Shown here piece after piece: positions 1 through 5,452 of a stretch of 10,258 nt of DNA. The stretch spans positions 1 through 10,258 of the forward strand of contig JBDHSU010000137.1 of the NCBI GenBank assembly GCA_039808325.1, read 5' to 3'. The DNA is from JAFKKS01 sp039808325. Its GTDB lineage: Bacteria; Pseudomonadota; Alphaproteobacteria; Rhizobiales; Xanthobacteraceae. Numbering within the stretch: the first letter of the stretch is position 1; every line of letters starts with the position of its first letter. The position numbers were made by a program, and so were the translations under genes. Below the pieces are notes generated by a model. The model made no database searches and had not been told where the DNA came from. It saw only the letters and a program-made list of their open reading frames with translations.

Positions 1-41
1 GCGAAGACGGAAAACGGCGAGGGAAGCGGAGCGGGCGACAT
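1..41 (-). CDS. Possible N-terminus of a divergent gene (partial)
   Basis: An ATG on the minus strand (bases 41-39) opens a frame that runs off the left edge and reads MSPAPLPSPFSVF. A Pro-rich start like this is compatible with many proteins. The gene lies divergent from an Lrp-type regulator, as proline dehydrogenase (putA) often does beside its Lrp-like activator putR in alphaproteobacteria. That identity is inference from context only. No strong Shine-Dalgarno is visible upstream, and 13 codons are too few to prove coding. Confidence 0.3.
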   Translation of the reverse strand, partial: MSPAPLPSPFSVF

Positions 42-179
42 GCGAGGAGACCCTGAAGACAAAGAGGCGTTTGACGTATTTCCCTTTATATATCGATATT
101 TATAGTGTATCCATCGGGTATATTGAGGTATAGATAGTGAAAATCTCTAGAGAGATACTGAATTGCAGGGTTTGAAGGC
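42..179. promoter_or_regulatory. AT-rich divergent promoter/operator region upstream of the Lrp-type gene
   Basis: This stretch is strikingly AT-rich from about 77 to 163 in otherwise GC-rich DNA. It holds a perfect 10-bp palindrome ATATCGATAT at 90-99 and another, TCTCTAGAGA, at 144-153. A TTGACG hexamer at 71-76 could serve as a -35 box, with GATATT (95-100) as a weak -10. Lrp-family proteins bind degenerate AT-rich palindromes and commonly autoregulate, so these are candidate binding sites. The exact promoters on either strand cannot be fixed by eye. Confidence 0.45.
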
Positions 180-644
180 ATGGACGCCACCGACGCGAAG
201 CTGCTGACGATCCTGCAGGCGGACGGGCGCATCTCGACGGTCGATCTGGCGGAGCGATTGCGCCTGTCCCCGACCGCGACCAGCGAGCGGCTGAAGCGGC
301 TCGTACGCGACGGCACCATCGTCGGCTATTCCGCGCAGCTCGACCCCAGCCGCCTCGGGCTCGACCTGCTCGTCTTTGTCGAACTGCTTCTCGACAAGAC
401 GACCTCGGACATCTTCGAGCAGTTCGCGGCGGCGGTGCGCCGCACGCCGGAGATTCTCGAGTGTCACATGGTGGCGGGCGGCTTCGACTACCTGGTGAAG
501 GCGCGCGTCGCCGACATGGCCGCCTACCGCAAGCTTCTCGGCGAAGTTCTCGTCGGCTTGCCGGGCGTGCGTGAGACGCGCACCTACGCCGTGATGGAAG
601 AGATCAAGAGCGGCGGCGCTCTGCCGGTCGCGAGCCGCGGCTGA
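180..644 (+). CDS. Lrp/AsnC-family transcriptional regulator
   Basis: This is a 154-residue DNA-binding regulator of the feast/famine (Lrp/AsnC) family, which normally responds to an amino acid. The N-terminal helix-turn-helix spans about residues 5-55 (recognition region LSPTATSERLKRL at 29-41). It is followed by the RAM/effector domain with LLVFVELLL (63-71), ECHMVAGGFDYLVKARV (94-110) and LPGVRETRTYAVMEEIK (127-143). The RAM segment resembles classical Lrp (ECHLVSGDFDYLLKTRV in E. coli) and the related proline regulator PutR, more than AsnC. Length is normal. ATG at 180 is the first in-frame start after a stop at 159-161, with GCAGGG at 165-170 as a plausible ribosome site. The target is probably the divergent gene at the left edge and the regulator's own promoter (inference). 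Confidence 0.93.
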   Translation: MDATDAKLLTILQADGRISTVDLAERLRLSPTATSERLKRLVRDGTIVGYSAQLDPSRLGLDLLVFVELLLDKTTSDIFEQFAAAVRRTPEILECHMVAGGFDYLVKARVADMAAYRKLLGEVLVGLPGVRETRTYAVMEEIKSGGALPVASRG

Positions 645-654
645 GCGTTTTTTT
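617..654 (+). terminator. Rho-independent terminator overlapping the end of the Lrp-type gene
   Basis: CGCTCTGCCG (617-626) pairs with CGGCTGAGCG (638-647), 9 of 10 positions, around an 11-base loop. Seven T's follow directly at 648-654. The stem is built largely from the last codons and stop codon of the regulator gene, so the terminator is partly coding sequence. It isolates this gene from the next transcription unit. Confidence 0.75.
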
Positions 655-787
655 CGCTTCCGCCCTGGCGCTTTTGAACCGGGCGGCCGGCATGATCTCG
701 CGCGGCCGCCGCGCCGTCCGCGCGCTCCGTAAATCGCTCTCGTGGGTCGAATGGATGCGGCGCGCACGCCGCGCGAAAACGCGCGCG
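655..787. other. GC-rich spacer with strong hairpins
   Basis: No gene is visible here. There are perfect inverted repeats: GGCGGCCG (682-689) with CGGCCGCC (703-710); GCGGCG (757-762) with CGCCGC (767-772) around a 4-base loop; and CGCG-AAAA-CGCG at 772-783. They lie between the upstream terminator and the promoter at 788. They may be structural or simply a consequence of GC content. Confidence 0.4.
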
Positions 788-816
788 TTGACAAGCAAAA
801 TGCGGCTTCTTTAAAG
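788..816 (+). promoter_or_regulatory. Candidate sigma-70-type promoter for the unknown gene pair
   Basis: A perfect -35 hexamer TTGACA lies at 788-793. With a 16-base spacer the -10 is TTTAAA (810-815), and with 17 it is TTAAAG. Transcription would start near 822, at the edge of the operator at 825-854. An alternative -10, TATATT (821-826), lacks a good -35 at proper distance. Confidence 0.5.
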
Positions 817-824
817 TGTTTATA

Positions 825-854
825 TTCGGACAATATGTACGATAATCGGACATT
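825..854 (+). promoter_or_regulatory. Three-half-site operator, IclR-family (PcaU/PobR-like) architecture
   Basis: Three consecutive 10-bp units abut: TTCGGACAAT (825-834), ATGTACGATA (835-844, inverted) and ATCGGACATT (845-854). Their cores are TCGGACA at 826-832, TGTACGA at 836-842 (reverse complement TCGTACA) and TCGGACA at 846-852, exactly 10 bp apart. The first and second form a palindrome with one mismatch per arm. The first and third are a perfect 7-bp direct repeat. PcaU/PobR of Acinetobacter, both IclR family, are known to bind three 10-bp repeats arranged as a palindrome plus a direct repeat. An IclR gene lies about 1.9 kb downstream. The operator sits between the likely promoter and the ATG at 860, which suggests repression unless another promoter is used. 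Confidence 0.6.
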
Positions 855-859
855 AAAAC

Positions 860-2134
860 ATGGCGCGACACGTCTCGGAAAACGCGATCGGCGTGCTCCT
901 TTCGTTGGGCGAGGAAACCGGCTTCGGCTGGCGCAGGCATTCGATCAAGACGCGATCGACCGACGAGCTTCTCAACATCTGCATCGGCGACGGCATCATT
1001 CCGACCAAGATCGACGGATGGATTCATGCCTGCACGCTGACGGCGAAGAGCCTTGCCAAGTACGCGCGCGACAAGGATCGCGGACTCGATATCGAGCAGC
1101 TCACGTCGTGGTCGGGCGGCAACGCGGCGCAGCGCTACGCGCGCTGGCAGGTCGACTTTCACTGGAAGATCGACACGCGCCCGTGGCAGTTCTTTCTCTA
1201 CATGTACACGATGAAGGCGGCGTTCGCGGACGCCTTCGACGCTTCGGACAGGCTGAGCGACGACGAGAAGAAGGCGCTGCACGAGCTCAATCGGCAGTTC
1301 TGGGAAGAGGTCGTCGTCATCTATTCATACCGCTCCGAGGTGATCGAGCGTTCGCGCGGTTATGCGCCGCACCCGGACCCGACTTGCGGCTCGTCGTGGC
1401 AGGGCTATCCGTATCTGAAGGTCTGGGAGCGCGACGAGGTTACCTTCGACGAGCTTTCGATGCCGTTCATCGAGAAGGGCAAGTCCGACTATGAGCGCGT
1501 CGAGGGGAAGGTCGAGCCGCGCCCGTTCCCCGCGGTGAACGGCCAGATCGGCGGCGAGATTCCCTCGGCGGCGAAGACCTGGATCAAGCAGGCGCGCGAC
1601 ATCGACATCTGCGACGAGTGGCTGCGCGTTCCGCTCGGCGCGCGCATGGTGCCGACGCGCTTCAACGGCTGGTGGGCGAGCATCGAGCAGGTGCTGGAGC
1701 CGTTGACGCTCTATGCCGAAGGCGGGCAGGCCGACAATGACGGCGCCGCCGCCTCGCTCGCCGCGTTTGATCTGCGCGACTACGCGGTGCGCTTCGCGTT
1801 GACGCAAGCCGAATTCCAGCGGCGGCTGAACGGCGAGCCCGGCCAACTGATCGCCCTTCTCGGCAGCGCGCGGCCGGCGTTCGAGGCGCTGCTTTCCGGC
1901 CGAGGCGCGGATGCGACGAAGGTCCGGTCGTTCGTCGACATCGCGTCCAAGACCATCGCGCAAGTCGCGGACGCGGGTCTCACTGTCGCCGAGGAGGAAC
2001 TGCCCGAACTCGCCGGCGCGCGGCCGATTCACCCGCGCTACGCGCCTGTCGATCCGCTGGAGCCGCTGCACTGGCAGGTCGCGAACCCCGAGCGGTACCT
2101 GACCAAGATGCGCAAGCTCGGCTACACGCTATGA
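860..2134 (+). CDS. Hypothetical Trp-rich protein with an internal duplication
   Basis: The 424-residue product is not a family I recognise. It has no signal peptide, membrane segment, P-loop, Rossmann GxGxxG or CxxC cluster, so it is probably cytosolic. It contains 14 tryptophans (3.3%) and only four cysteines (41, 58, 176, 251). Residues 35-69 align without gaps to 252-286: 11 identities plus about 8 conservative pairs, with shared pattern DExL...G....PT[KR].[DN]GW...........L..YA. The protein therefore seems to consist of two diverged halves offset by 217 residues. ATG at 860 is the only sensible start (in-frame stop at 854-856), but the Shine-Dalgarno is poor. Its stop overlaps the next gene's ATG (ATGA), so the two are translationally coupled. 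Codon position GC bias supports real coding. Function is unknown. Proximity to fpr makes an oxidoreductase link possible but unproven. Confidence 0.85.
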   Translation: MARHVSENAIGVLLSLGEETGFGWRRHSIKTRSTDELLNICIGDGIIPTKIDGWIHACTLTAKSLAKYARDKDRGLDIEQLTSWSGGNAAQRYARWQVDFHWKIDTRPWQFFLYMYTMKAAFADAFDASDRLSDDEKKALHELNRQFWEEVVVIYSYRSEVIERSRGYAPHPDPTCGSSWQGYPYLKVWERDEVTFDELSMPFIEKGKSDYERVEGKVEPRPFPAVNGQIGGEIPSAAKTWIKQARDIDICDEWLRVPLGARMVPTRFNGWWASIEQVLEPLTLYAEGGQADNDGAAASLAAFDLRDYAVRFALTQAEFQRRLNGEPGQLIALLGSARPAFEALLSGRGADATKVRSFVDIASKTIAQVADAGLTVAEEELPELAGARPIHPRYAPVDPLEPLHWQVANPERYLTKMRKLGYTL

Positions 2135-2616
2135 GCGCGGCGGGCATGGATGAACTGCGCCGGCTCGTGCGCGTCCGCACGCTCGAGCGCTTCGGCGCGA
2201 TGGACTGGGGTATCGAGGCGCACACCGGCGAGGAGTACGAGCACAGCGACGCGCCGCAGGCGATCCTTCTGCGCCAGCGCAACGCGCTCGCGCCGTTTCT
2301 CGCCTTTACTTTCCAGCCGTGGACGCTGTGGGAACTGCACGTCGGCTGCGTTCCGCTCAATGCCCGCGAGGTCAGCATCGGCCTGCATGTCGGCCAGGGA
2401 AGTTTCCATTATTTTCGCGGTGAACTCGACCTGCTGGCGCAGGCGCTATGCGCCGAGGTGCGCAAGGTCGATCTCGTCGACGAGGTCCAATGCAACATGC
2501 CGCCGATCGACGTGGAAAAGCGCGGCGTCGACTTCGTCGCCGGGAATATCGCGCTGCTGTGCACTTATGCCGCAGCGTCCGCACGCCGGGCTGCCATGGC
2601 GGCGCGACGCCATTAG
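2131..2616 (+). CDS. Hypothetical protein coupled to the 424-residue protein, probably frameshifted at its end
   Basis: The 161-residue product starts in a 4-base ATGA overlap with the preceding gene, which implies coupled translation and possibly a complex. I do not recognise the family. Readable features are an N-terminal charged helix (residues 6-20), a Trp-containing segment FQPWTLWELHVGCVPL (61-76), a probable beta-rich stretch VSIGLHVGQGSFHYF (81-95) and NMPPIDVEKRGVDF (122-135). No membrane segment or catalytic signature stands out. The last residues, an Ala/Arg-rich run ending ARRAAMAARRH, look unnatural. The next frame continues with protein-like, GC3-biased codons to 2752. The intact protein was therefore probably about 205 residues, and this copy is truncated by an indel or sequencing error near 2575-2616. 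Confidence 0.7.
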   Translation: MSAAGMDELRRLVRVRTLERFGAMDWGIEAHTGEEYEHSDAPQAILLRQRNALAPFLAFTFQPWTLWELHVGCVPLNAREVSIGLHVGQGSFHYFRGELDLLAQALCAEVRKVDLVDEVQCNMPPIDVEKRGVDFVAGNIALLCTYAAASARRAAMAARRH

Positions 2617-2752
2617 TAAGCAACCGGCCATTGCCTCCATGGCAGGCCGGGCGGCGGGCCTTCTGGCAAACGAGCGGGCGGCGGAGCTTTATCTCGGCCA
2701 TGTGGCGCCGGACGAGCGGTTTGCCAAGAAAGTGCCTTTCTTTGAGGTGTAG
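2606..2752 (+). other. Out-of-frame C-terminal coding remnant of the gene at 2131
   Basis: In the frame one base ahead of the upstream gene, codons from 2606 to the TAG at 2750-2752 read DAISKQPAIASMAGRAAG, then on to a charged, natural-looking end LGHVAPDERFAKKVPFFEV. Third positions are mostly G or C, as in the neighbouring genes. A +1 shift within about 2575-2616 would join it smoothly to the preceding 161-residue protein. The alternative is a separate 37-codon gene from ATG 2639. That start has no Shine-Dalgarno, so I favour a frameshifted tail. Confidence 0.55.
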
Positions 2753-2802
2753 ACGTTCGCGCCGACCATGGCCGGAGTGCGCGGTCAACCGGAACAGGGC
2801 TT

Positions 2803-3597
2803 ATGGCTGAGAAGTCCAAGACCGTCACGAACGCCTTGCGCGTGCTCAACTGCTTTCCGCGCGCCGACGGCCCCCTGTCCGTCTCCGAGATCGCGCGGCA
2901 GGTGGATTTGCCGCGGCAGAACGTCCTGCGCGTGCTGTCGAGCTTGCAGGAGTTCGGTTTCGTCTCGCGCCTCTCGGAGAAGGAGGGTTTCACCATCGGC
3001 GTTAAGATGTTCGAGATGGGGATGCTCTATCTGCGCTCGAACCCGCTTGCGCGGTTGTTCACCGACGCGCTCGAGACGTTGACCGAGAGCACGCAGTGTC
3101 CCTCTTACGCCGGAATTCTGGATGGCGGCGACGTTCTGTTTCTCAATACGCGCGACGGCACGCAGCCGGTGCAGTTCATATGGAAGGCGGGAGACCGTTT
3201 GCCGGCGACGACGACGGCGCTCGGAAAAGCCATTCTCATGCTGATGTCGGACGACGAGATCGACGCGCAGCTCGGGCGGCCGAAGGGCTATCCCCGCCTG
3301 ACGCCGAAATCGATCCTCACGCGCAAGCAGTTGCAGGCCGACCTCGACGTGGCGAAGAAGCGCGGCTGGGCGCTGGCGCGCGAGGAGAGCCACGCGGGGC
3401 TCACCGGCGTCGGTGCGCCGATCATCGATGAGAGCGGCCGGCCGGTCGCGGCGCTGAGCGTGAGCTACCTCGATTATCCGCCCGATCCCAAGCGGATGGA
3501 AAAGTTCGCGGCGATCATCCGGCGCACCTGCGCCGAAACTTCCAAGCGCTTGCAGGACGGCCACGTCCTCGGCGCCTACCTCACCGCGAAGCGTTAG
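2803..3597 (+). CDS. IclR-family transcriptional regulator
   Basis: The 264-residue product has normal IclR length and layout. It has an N-terminal winged helix-turn-helix (about residues 6-65; LSVSEIARQVDLPRQNVLRVL at 25-45, shown by its L-x-V-x-E-I-A start) and a C-terminal effector-binding domain (about 75-255). The latter carries the family hallmarks GDRLPATTTALGKAIL (130-145), GWALAREE (188-195) and GVGAPIIDESGRPVAALSVS (202-221). IclR proteins bind small acids or aromatics and often control adjacent catabolic genes. ATG 2803 follows AGGG at 2796-2799. The gene lies 50 bp after the preceding remnant on the same strand, so it could share the transcript from 788. The three-half-site operator at 825-854 is its most likely target (inference). 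Ligand unknown. Confidence 0.93.
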   Translation: MAEKSKTVTNALRVLNCFPRADGPLSVSEIARQVDLPRQNVLRVLSSLQEFGFVSRLSEKEGFTIGVKMFEMGMLYLRSNPLARLFTDALETLTESTQCPSYAGILDGGDVLFLNTRDGTQPVQFIWKAGDRLPATTTALGKAILMLMSDDEIDAQLGRPKGYPRLTPKSILTRKQLQADLDVAKKRGWALAREESHAGLTGVGAPIIDESGRPVAALSVSYLDYPPDPKRMEKFAAIIRRTCAETSKRLQDGHVLGAYLTAKR

Positions 3598-3634
3598 CCC
3601 GCGAAAGTCAAATCCCTTCGAAAACCAATCGTCG

Positions 3635-3675
3635 CAGGCATTTTTACGCCTGGCAGGAGGAGTGGAAGAAAGCCG
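3635..3675 (+). promoter_or_regulatory. Leader of fpr: small hairpin and strong Shine-Dalgarno
   Basis: The 78-base gap before fpr contains a 5-bp hairpin CAGGC (3635-3639) / GCCTG (3648-3652) with a T-rich loop. AGGAGG (3655-3660) follows, and then GGAAGAA (3664-3670) closer to the ATG. The first Shine-Dalgarno is 15 bases from the start and the second about 5, so the second is probably the one used. No clear promoter hexamers were found. Confidence 0.4.
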
Positions 3676-4446
3676 ATGAGCCATAGTTACGAGGAAGTTC
3701 TGGAAGTCCGCCACTGGACCGACACGCTTTTCAGCCTGCGCACGACGCGGGATCCTTCGTTCCGCTTTCAGTGCGGGCAATTCACCATGATCGGCTTGCC
3801 GATCAATGGGCGCCCGCTCATGCGGGCATATAGCTTGGTCAGCGCCGCCTATGACGAAGTTCTGGAGTTTCTCAGCATCAAGGTGCAGGACGGCCCGTTC
3901 ACCCAGCATCTGCAGCATATCGAGTCGGGCGAGAAGCTGATCGTCGGCAAGAAGGCGACCGGCACGCTCGTGCTCGGGAATCTCTTGCCCGGCCGCAATC
4001 TTTATCTGCTCGGTACCGGCACCGGCCTCGCGCCGTTCATGAGCATCATCCGCGATCCGGAAACCTACGAGCGCTTCGAACGCGTGGTGCTGGTGCACGG
4101 ATGCCGGAAAGTGGACGAGCTCGCTTATTACGAGACGATCACCAAGACCTTGCCCGACGACGAATTCCTCGGTGAGGAGATCCGCGCCAAGCTGACTTAT
4201 TATCCGACGGTGACGCGCGAGCCGTTCCGCAATCGCGGCCGCATCACGGACCTGATCGCCTCCTCGGCGTTCTTCGAGGAAATCGGGATGAAGGACCTCG
4301 ACTCGGATTGCGACCGCCTGATGCTGTGCGGCAGCCCGGCAATGGTGAAGGACCTGCACGAATTCCTGGCCGGTTCGGCTTTCGCCGAAGGAAGCGTCAG
4401 CCGTCCGGGTCACTACGTGGTCGAGCGGGCGTTCGTCGAACGCTGA
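3676..4446 (+). CDS. fpr: Ferredoxin--NADP(+) reductase
   Basis: This 256-residue FAD enzyme transfers electrons between NADPH and ferredoxin or flavodoxin in the cytoplasm. It shows the bacterial FPR signatures in order: the FAD-binding RAYSLVSA (50-57), KKATGTLVL (92-100) of the flavin domain, the NADP-binding GTGTGLAPFMSIIRDP (113-128), VLVHGCRKVDELAY (138-151) and LMLCGSPAMV (215-224). The C-terminal tail ends YVVERAFVER, the extended tail typical of alphaproteobacterial FPRs, which covers the flavin, and not the C-terminal Tyr of plant-type enzymes. It lies 78 bp after the IclR gene on the same strand. It may have a housekeeping or oxidative-stress role, or supply electrons to a product of the upstream cluster. 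No ferredoxin gene is in view. Confidence 0.95.
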   Translation: MSHSYEEVLEVRHWTDTLFSLRTTRDPSFRFQCGQFTMIGLPINGRPLMRAYSLVSAAYDEVLEFLSIKVQDGPFTQHLQHIESGEKLIVGKKATGTLVLGNLLPGRNLYLLGTGTGLAPFMSIIRDPETYERFERVVLVHGCRKVDELAYYETITKTLPDDEFLGEEIRAKLTYYPTVTREPFRNRGRITDLIASSAFFEEIGMKDLDSDCDRLMLCGSPAMVKDLHEFLAGSAFAEGSVSRPGHYVVERAFVER

Positions 4447-4567
4447 CCCGGCGGCGGAGGGCGGGTCCCGCGACCTCAATTCGGCCGATAGGTGCTCCGT
4501 GCCCGCATATCCCGTCCAAGTGATAGGTACGCCGTCGGCGCGCGCCCGAATTTCGCCGGAAACGCCT

Positions 4568-4601
4568 TGTCGGCATAATTATTGCTGACAAATGGCAATA
4601 A
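4568..4601 (+). promoter_or_regulatory. Overlapping inverted repeats and sigma-54-like promoter element
   Basis: Inverted repeat one is TGTCGGCA (4568-4575), seven AT bases, TGCTGACA (4583-4590), matching at 7 of 8 positions. Inverted repeat two is TTATTGC (4579-4585), nine bases, GCAATAA (4595-4601), a perfect match. Within the first, GG (4572-4573) and GC (4584-4585) are separated by exactly 10 bases in the context CGGCAT...TTGCT. That fits the sigma-54 -24/-12 spacing (consensus TGGCAC-N5-TTGCW) apart from two flanking bases. It could be a sigma-54 promoter, a dyad operator, or both. Transcription would start near 4597. Confidence 0.4.
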
Positions 4602-4672
4602 AATTCGCTTGTTGGTGGTCATTCGGACGAGCAGGTTAGGGACGACATAGTCTCCTTTTATCTGCCCGTGCT

Positions 4673-4686
4673 GGCACCGAGGTGCC
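4673..4686 (+). promoter_or_regulatory. Inverted repeat enclosing the ribosome-binding site
   Basis: GGCACC and GGTGCC flank a GA dinucleotide. As RNA this folds as a 5-bp stem GGCAC/GTGCC with a CGAG tetraloop. The only good Shine-Dalgarno for the following gene, GAGGTG (4679-4684), lies in its loop and 3' arm, 5 bases before ATG 4690. The hairpin could restrain translation initiation. Confidence 0.45.
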
Positions 4687-4689
4687 GCG

Positions 4690-5328
4690 ATGACTGAAAC
4701 GTCCGCATTGGAATTTTGGATTCTGCTTATTTGCGCGGCGGCCTACGTGCATTTTCTGCAGCTCTCGATCCGTGACGCGCTCCATAACAAGCCGGCCAAC
4801 GAGGACAAGGCCGAGCCTGGGACACCGGGCTACGGGCTTTACGCGATCGAAAGCGTCGGACTTCTCTCGACTGAATCAGGCTCCGGTTCCGATGGCGGCG
4901 CACCTGAAGAATCCGGGTGGCGCTTCGATGCGCCGACGTTCTTGAACGGCGCTTGGGCCGCTTATGAAAAAATCGTCGAGGCCTATGCGGAAGGCGACAT
5001 CGCGGCCCTGAAAAGACTGCTGGGCGCCGACGCGTTCGGCGTCTTCGAAGCGGCGATCGCCGAGCGGCGGCGCAAGGGCGAGGAGGTCGAGCTGGCCTTC
5101 GTGCGCATCCAGCCGCCGGAAATACTGGAGACCGATACGGACACCGAAACGGCGCAGGTCACCGTTCGTTTCGACAGCGAACTGGTGACGACGACGCGGG
5201 CGGCGAACGGCAGGATCGTCAGCGGAGATCCGCACAAAGTGGTGAGTGTCAGGGACATCTGGACGTTCACACGCGACAAGTCGTCGCCGGACCCGACGTG
5301 GAAGCTCATCGCGACCAACGCCGAGTAG
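4690..5328 (+). CDS. Tim44-like domain, membrane-anchored protein
   Basis: The 212-residue product has an N-terminal membrane anchor (about residues 7-26, LEFWILLICAAAYVHFLQL), a low-complexity acidic/Ser-Gly linker (35-76) and a C-terminal Tim44-like domain (about 80-210). Domain landmarks are FLNGAWAAYEKIVEAYAEGD (84-103), LLGADAFGVFEAAIAERRRKG (110-130, read in parts), the strand AQVTVRFDSELVT (155-167) and VVSVRDIWTFTRD...DPTWKLIATN (184-210). Bacterial Tim44-like proteins are inner-membrane proteins of alphaproteobacteria related to the mitochondrial import-motor tether, with roles proposed in protein complexes at the membrane. The usual copy sits near secB or fxsA. This one instead precedes ctaD by 124 bp on the same strand, so it looks like a paralogue with a possible oxidase-linked role (inference). 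Confidence 0.85.
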   Translation: MTETSALEFWILLICAAAYVHFLQLSIRDALHNKPANEDKAEPGTPGYGLYAIESVGLLSTESGSGSDGGAPEESGWRFDAPTFLNGAWAAYEKIVEAYAEGDIAALKRLLGADAFGVFEAAIAERRRKGEEVELAFVRIQPPEILETDTDTETAQVTVRFDSELVTTTRAANGRIVSGDPHKVVSVRDIWTFTRDKSSPDPTWKLIATNAE

Positions 5329-5452
5329 CGCCTTTACTTCCTTGAGCGGCGCATCCGGAAAGCCGGAACCGCGTGAGGCCGCCGCTCTTTCACGCCGCCC
5401 GCCCGTGGCGGCGTCGATCATCTCACGCGCAGATGGATGGGACGGAGTCGAT
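5329..5452. other. Tim44-like/ctaD spacer with two hairpins
   Basis: The 124-bp spacer carries TCCGG-AAAG-CCGGA (5354-5367) and a 7-bp perfect stem CGCCGCC (5393-5399) / GGCGGCG (5407-5413). Neither is followed by a T-run, so neither is a convincing intrinsic terminator. They could be processing or attenuation structures. GGACGGAG about 5440-5447 serves as the ctaD ribosome site. A separate ctaD promoter is not evident. Confidence 0.4.

Larger units (their letters stand above)
4447..4689. other. Regulatory intergenic region before the Tim44-like gene
   Basis: No gene is seen here. The left part (4447-4560) is GC-rich and unremarkable. From 4568 the composition turns AT-rich and holds overlapping inverted repeats and a sigma-54-like element. 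The last bases form an inverted repeat around the ribosome site. These are listed separately. Confidence 0.6.

Noticed and set aside
2150..2752. Full 200-codon frame overlapping the second unknown gene
   Set aside because: Before about 2600 it reads as Ser/Arg/Cys-rich shadow sequence. Only its last 45 or so codons look like real protein, which I treat as a frameshifted tail.
2785..4479. Long open frame of 564 codons on the minus strand opposite iclR and fpr
   Set aside because: It is the mirror of two well-recognised plus-strand genes in GC-rich DNA. Its translation is Arg/Ala/His-rich with no domain signature.
4568..4590. PpsR/CrtJ-type TGT-N12-ACA or Fnr/FixK-type site
   Set aside because: The TGT...ACA spacing is 17 bases, not 12, and the arms do not match TTGAT-N4-ATCAA.
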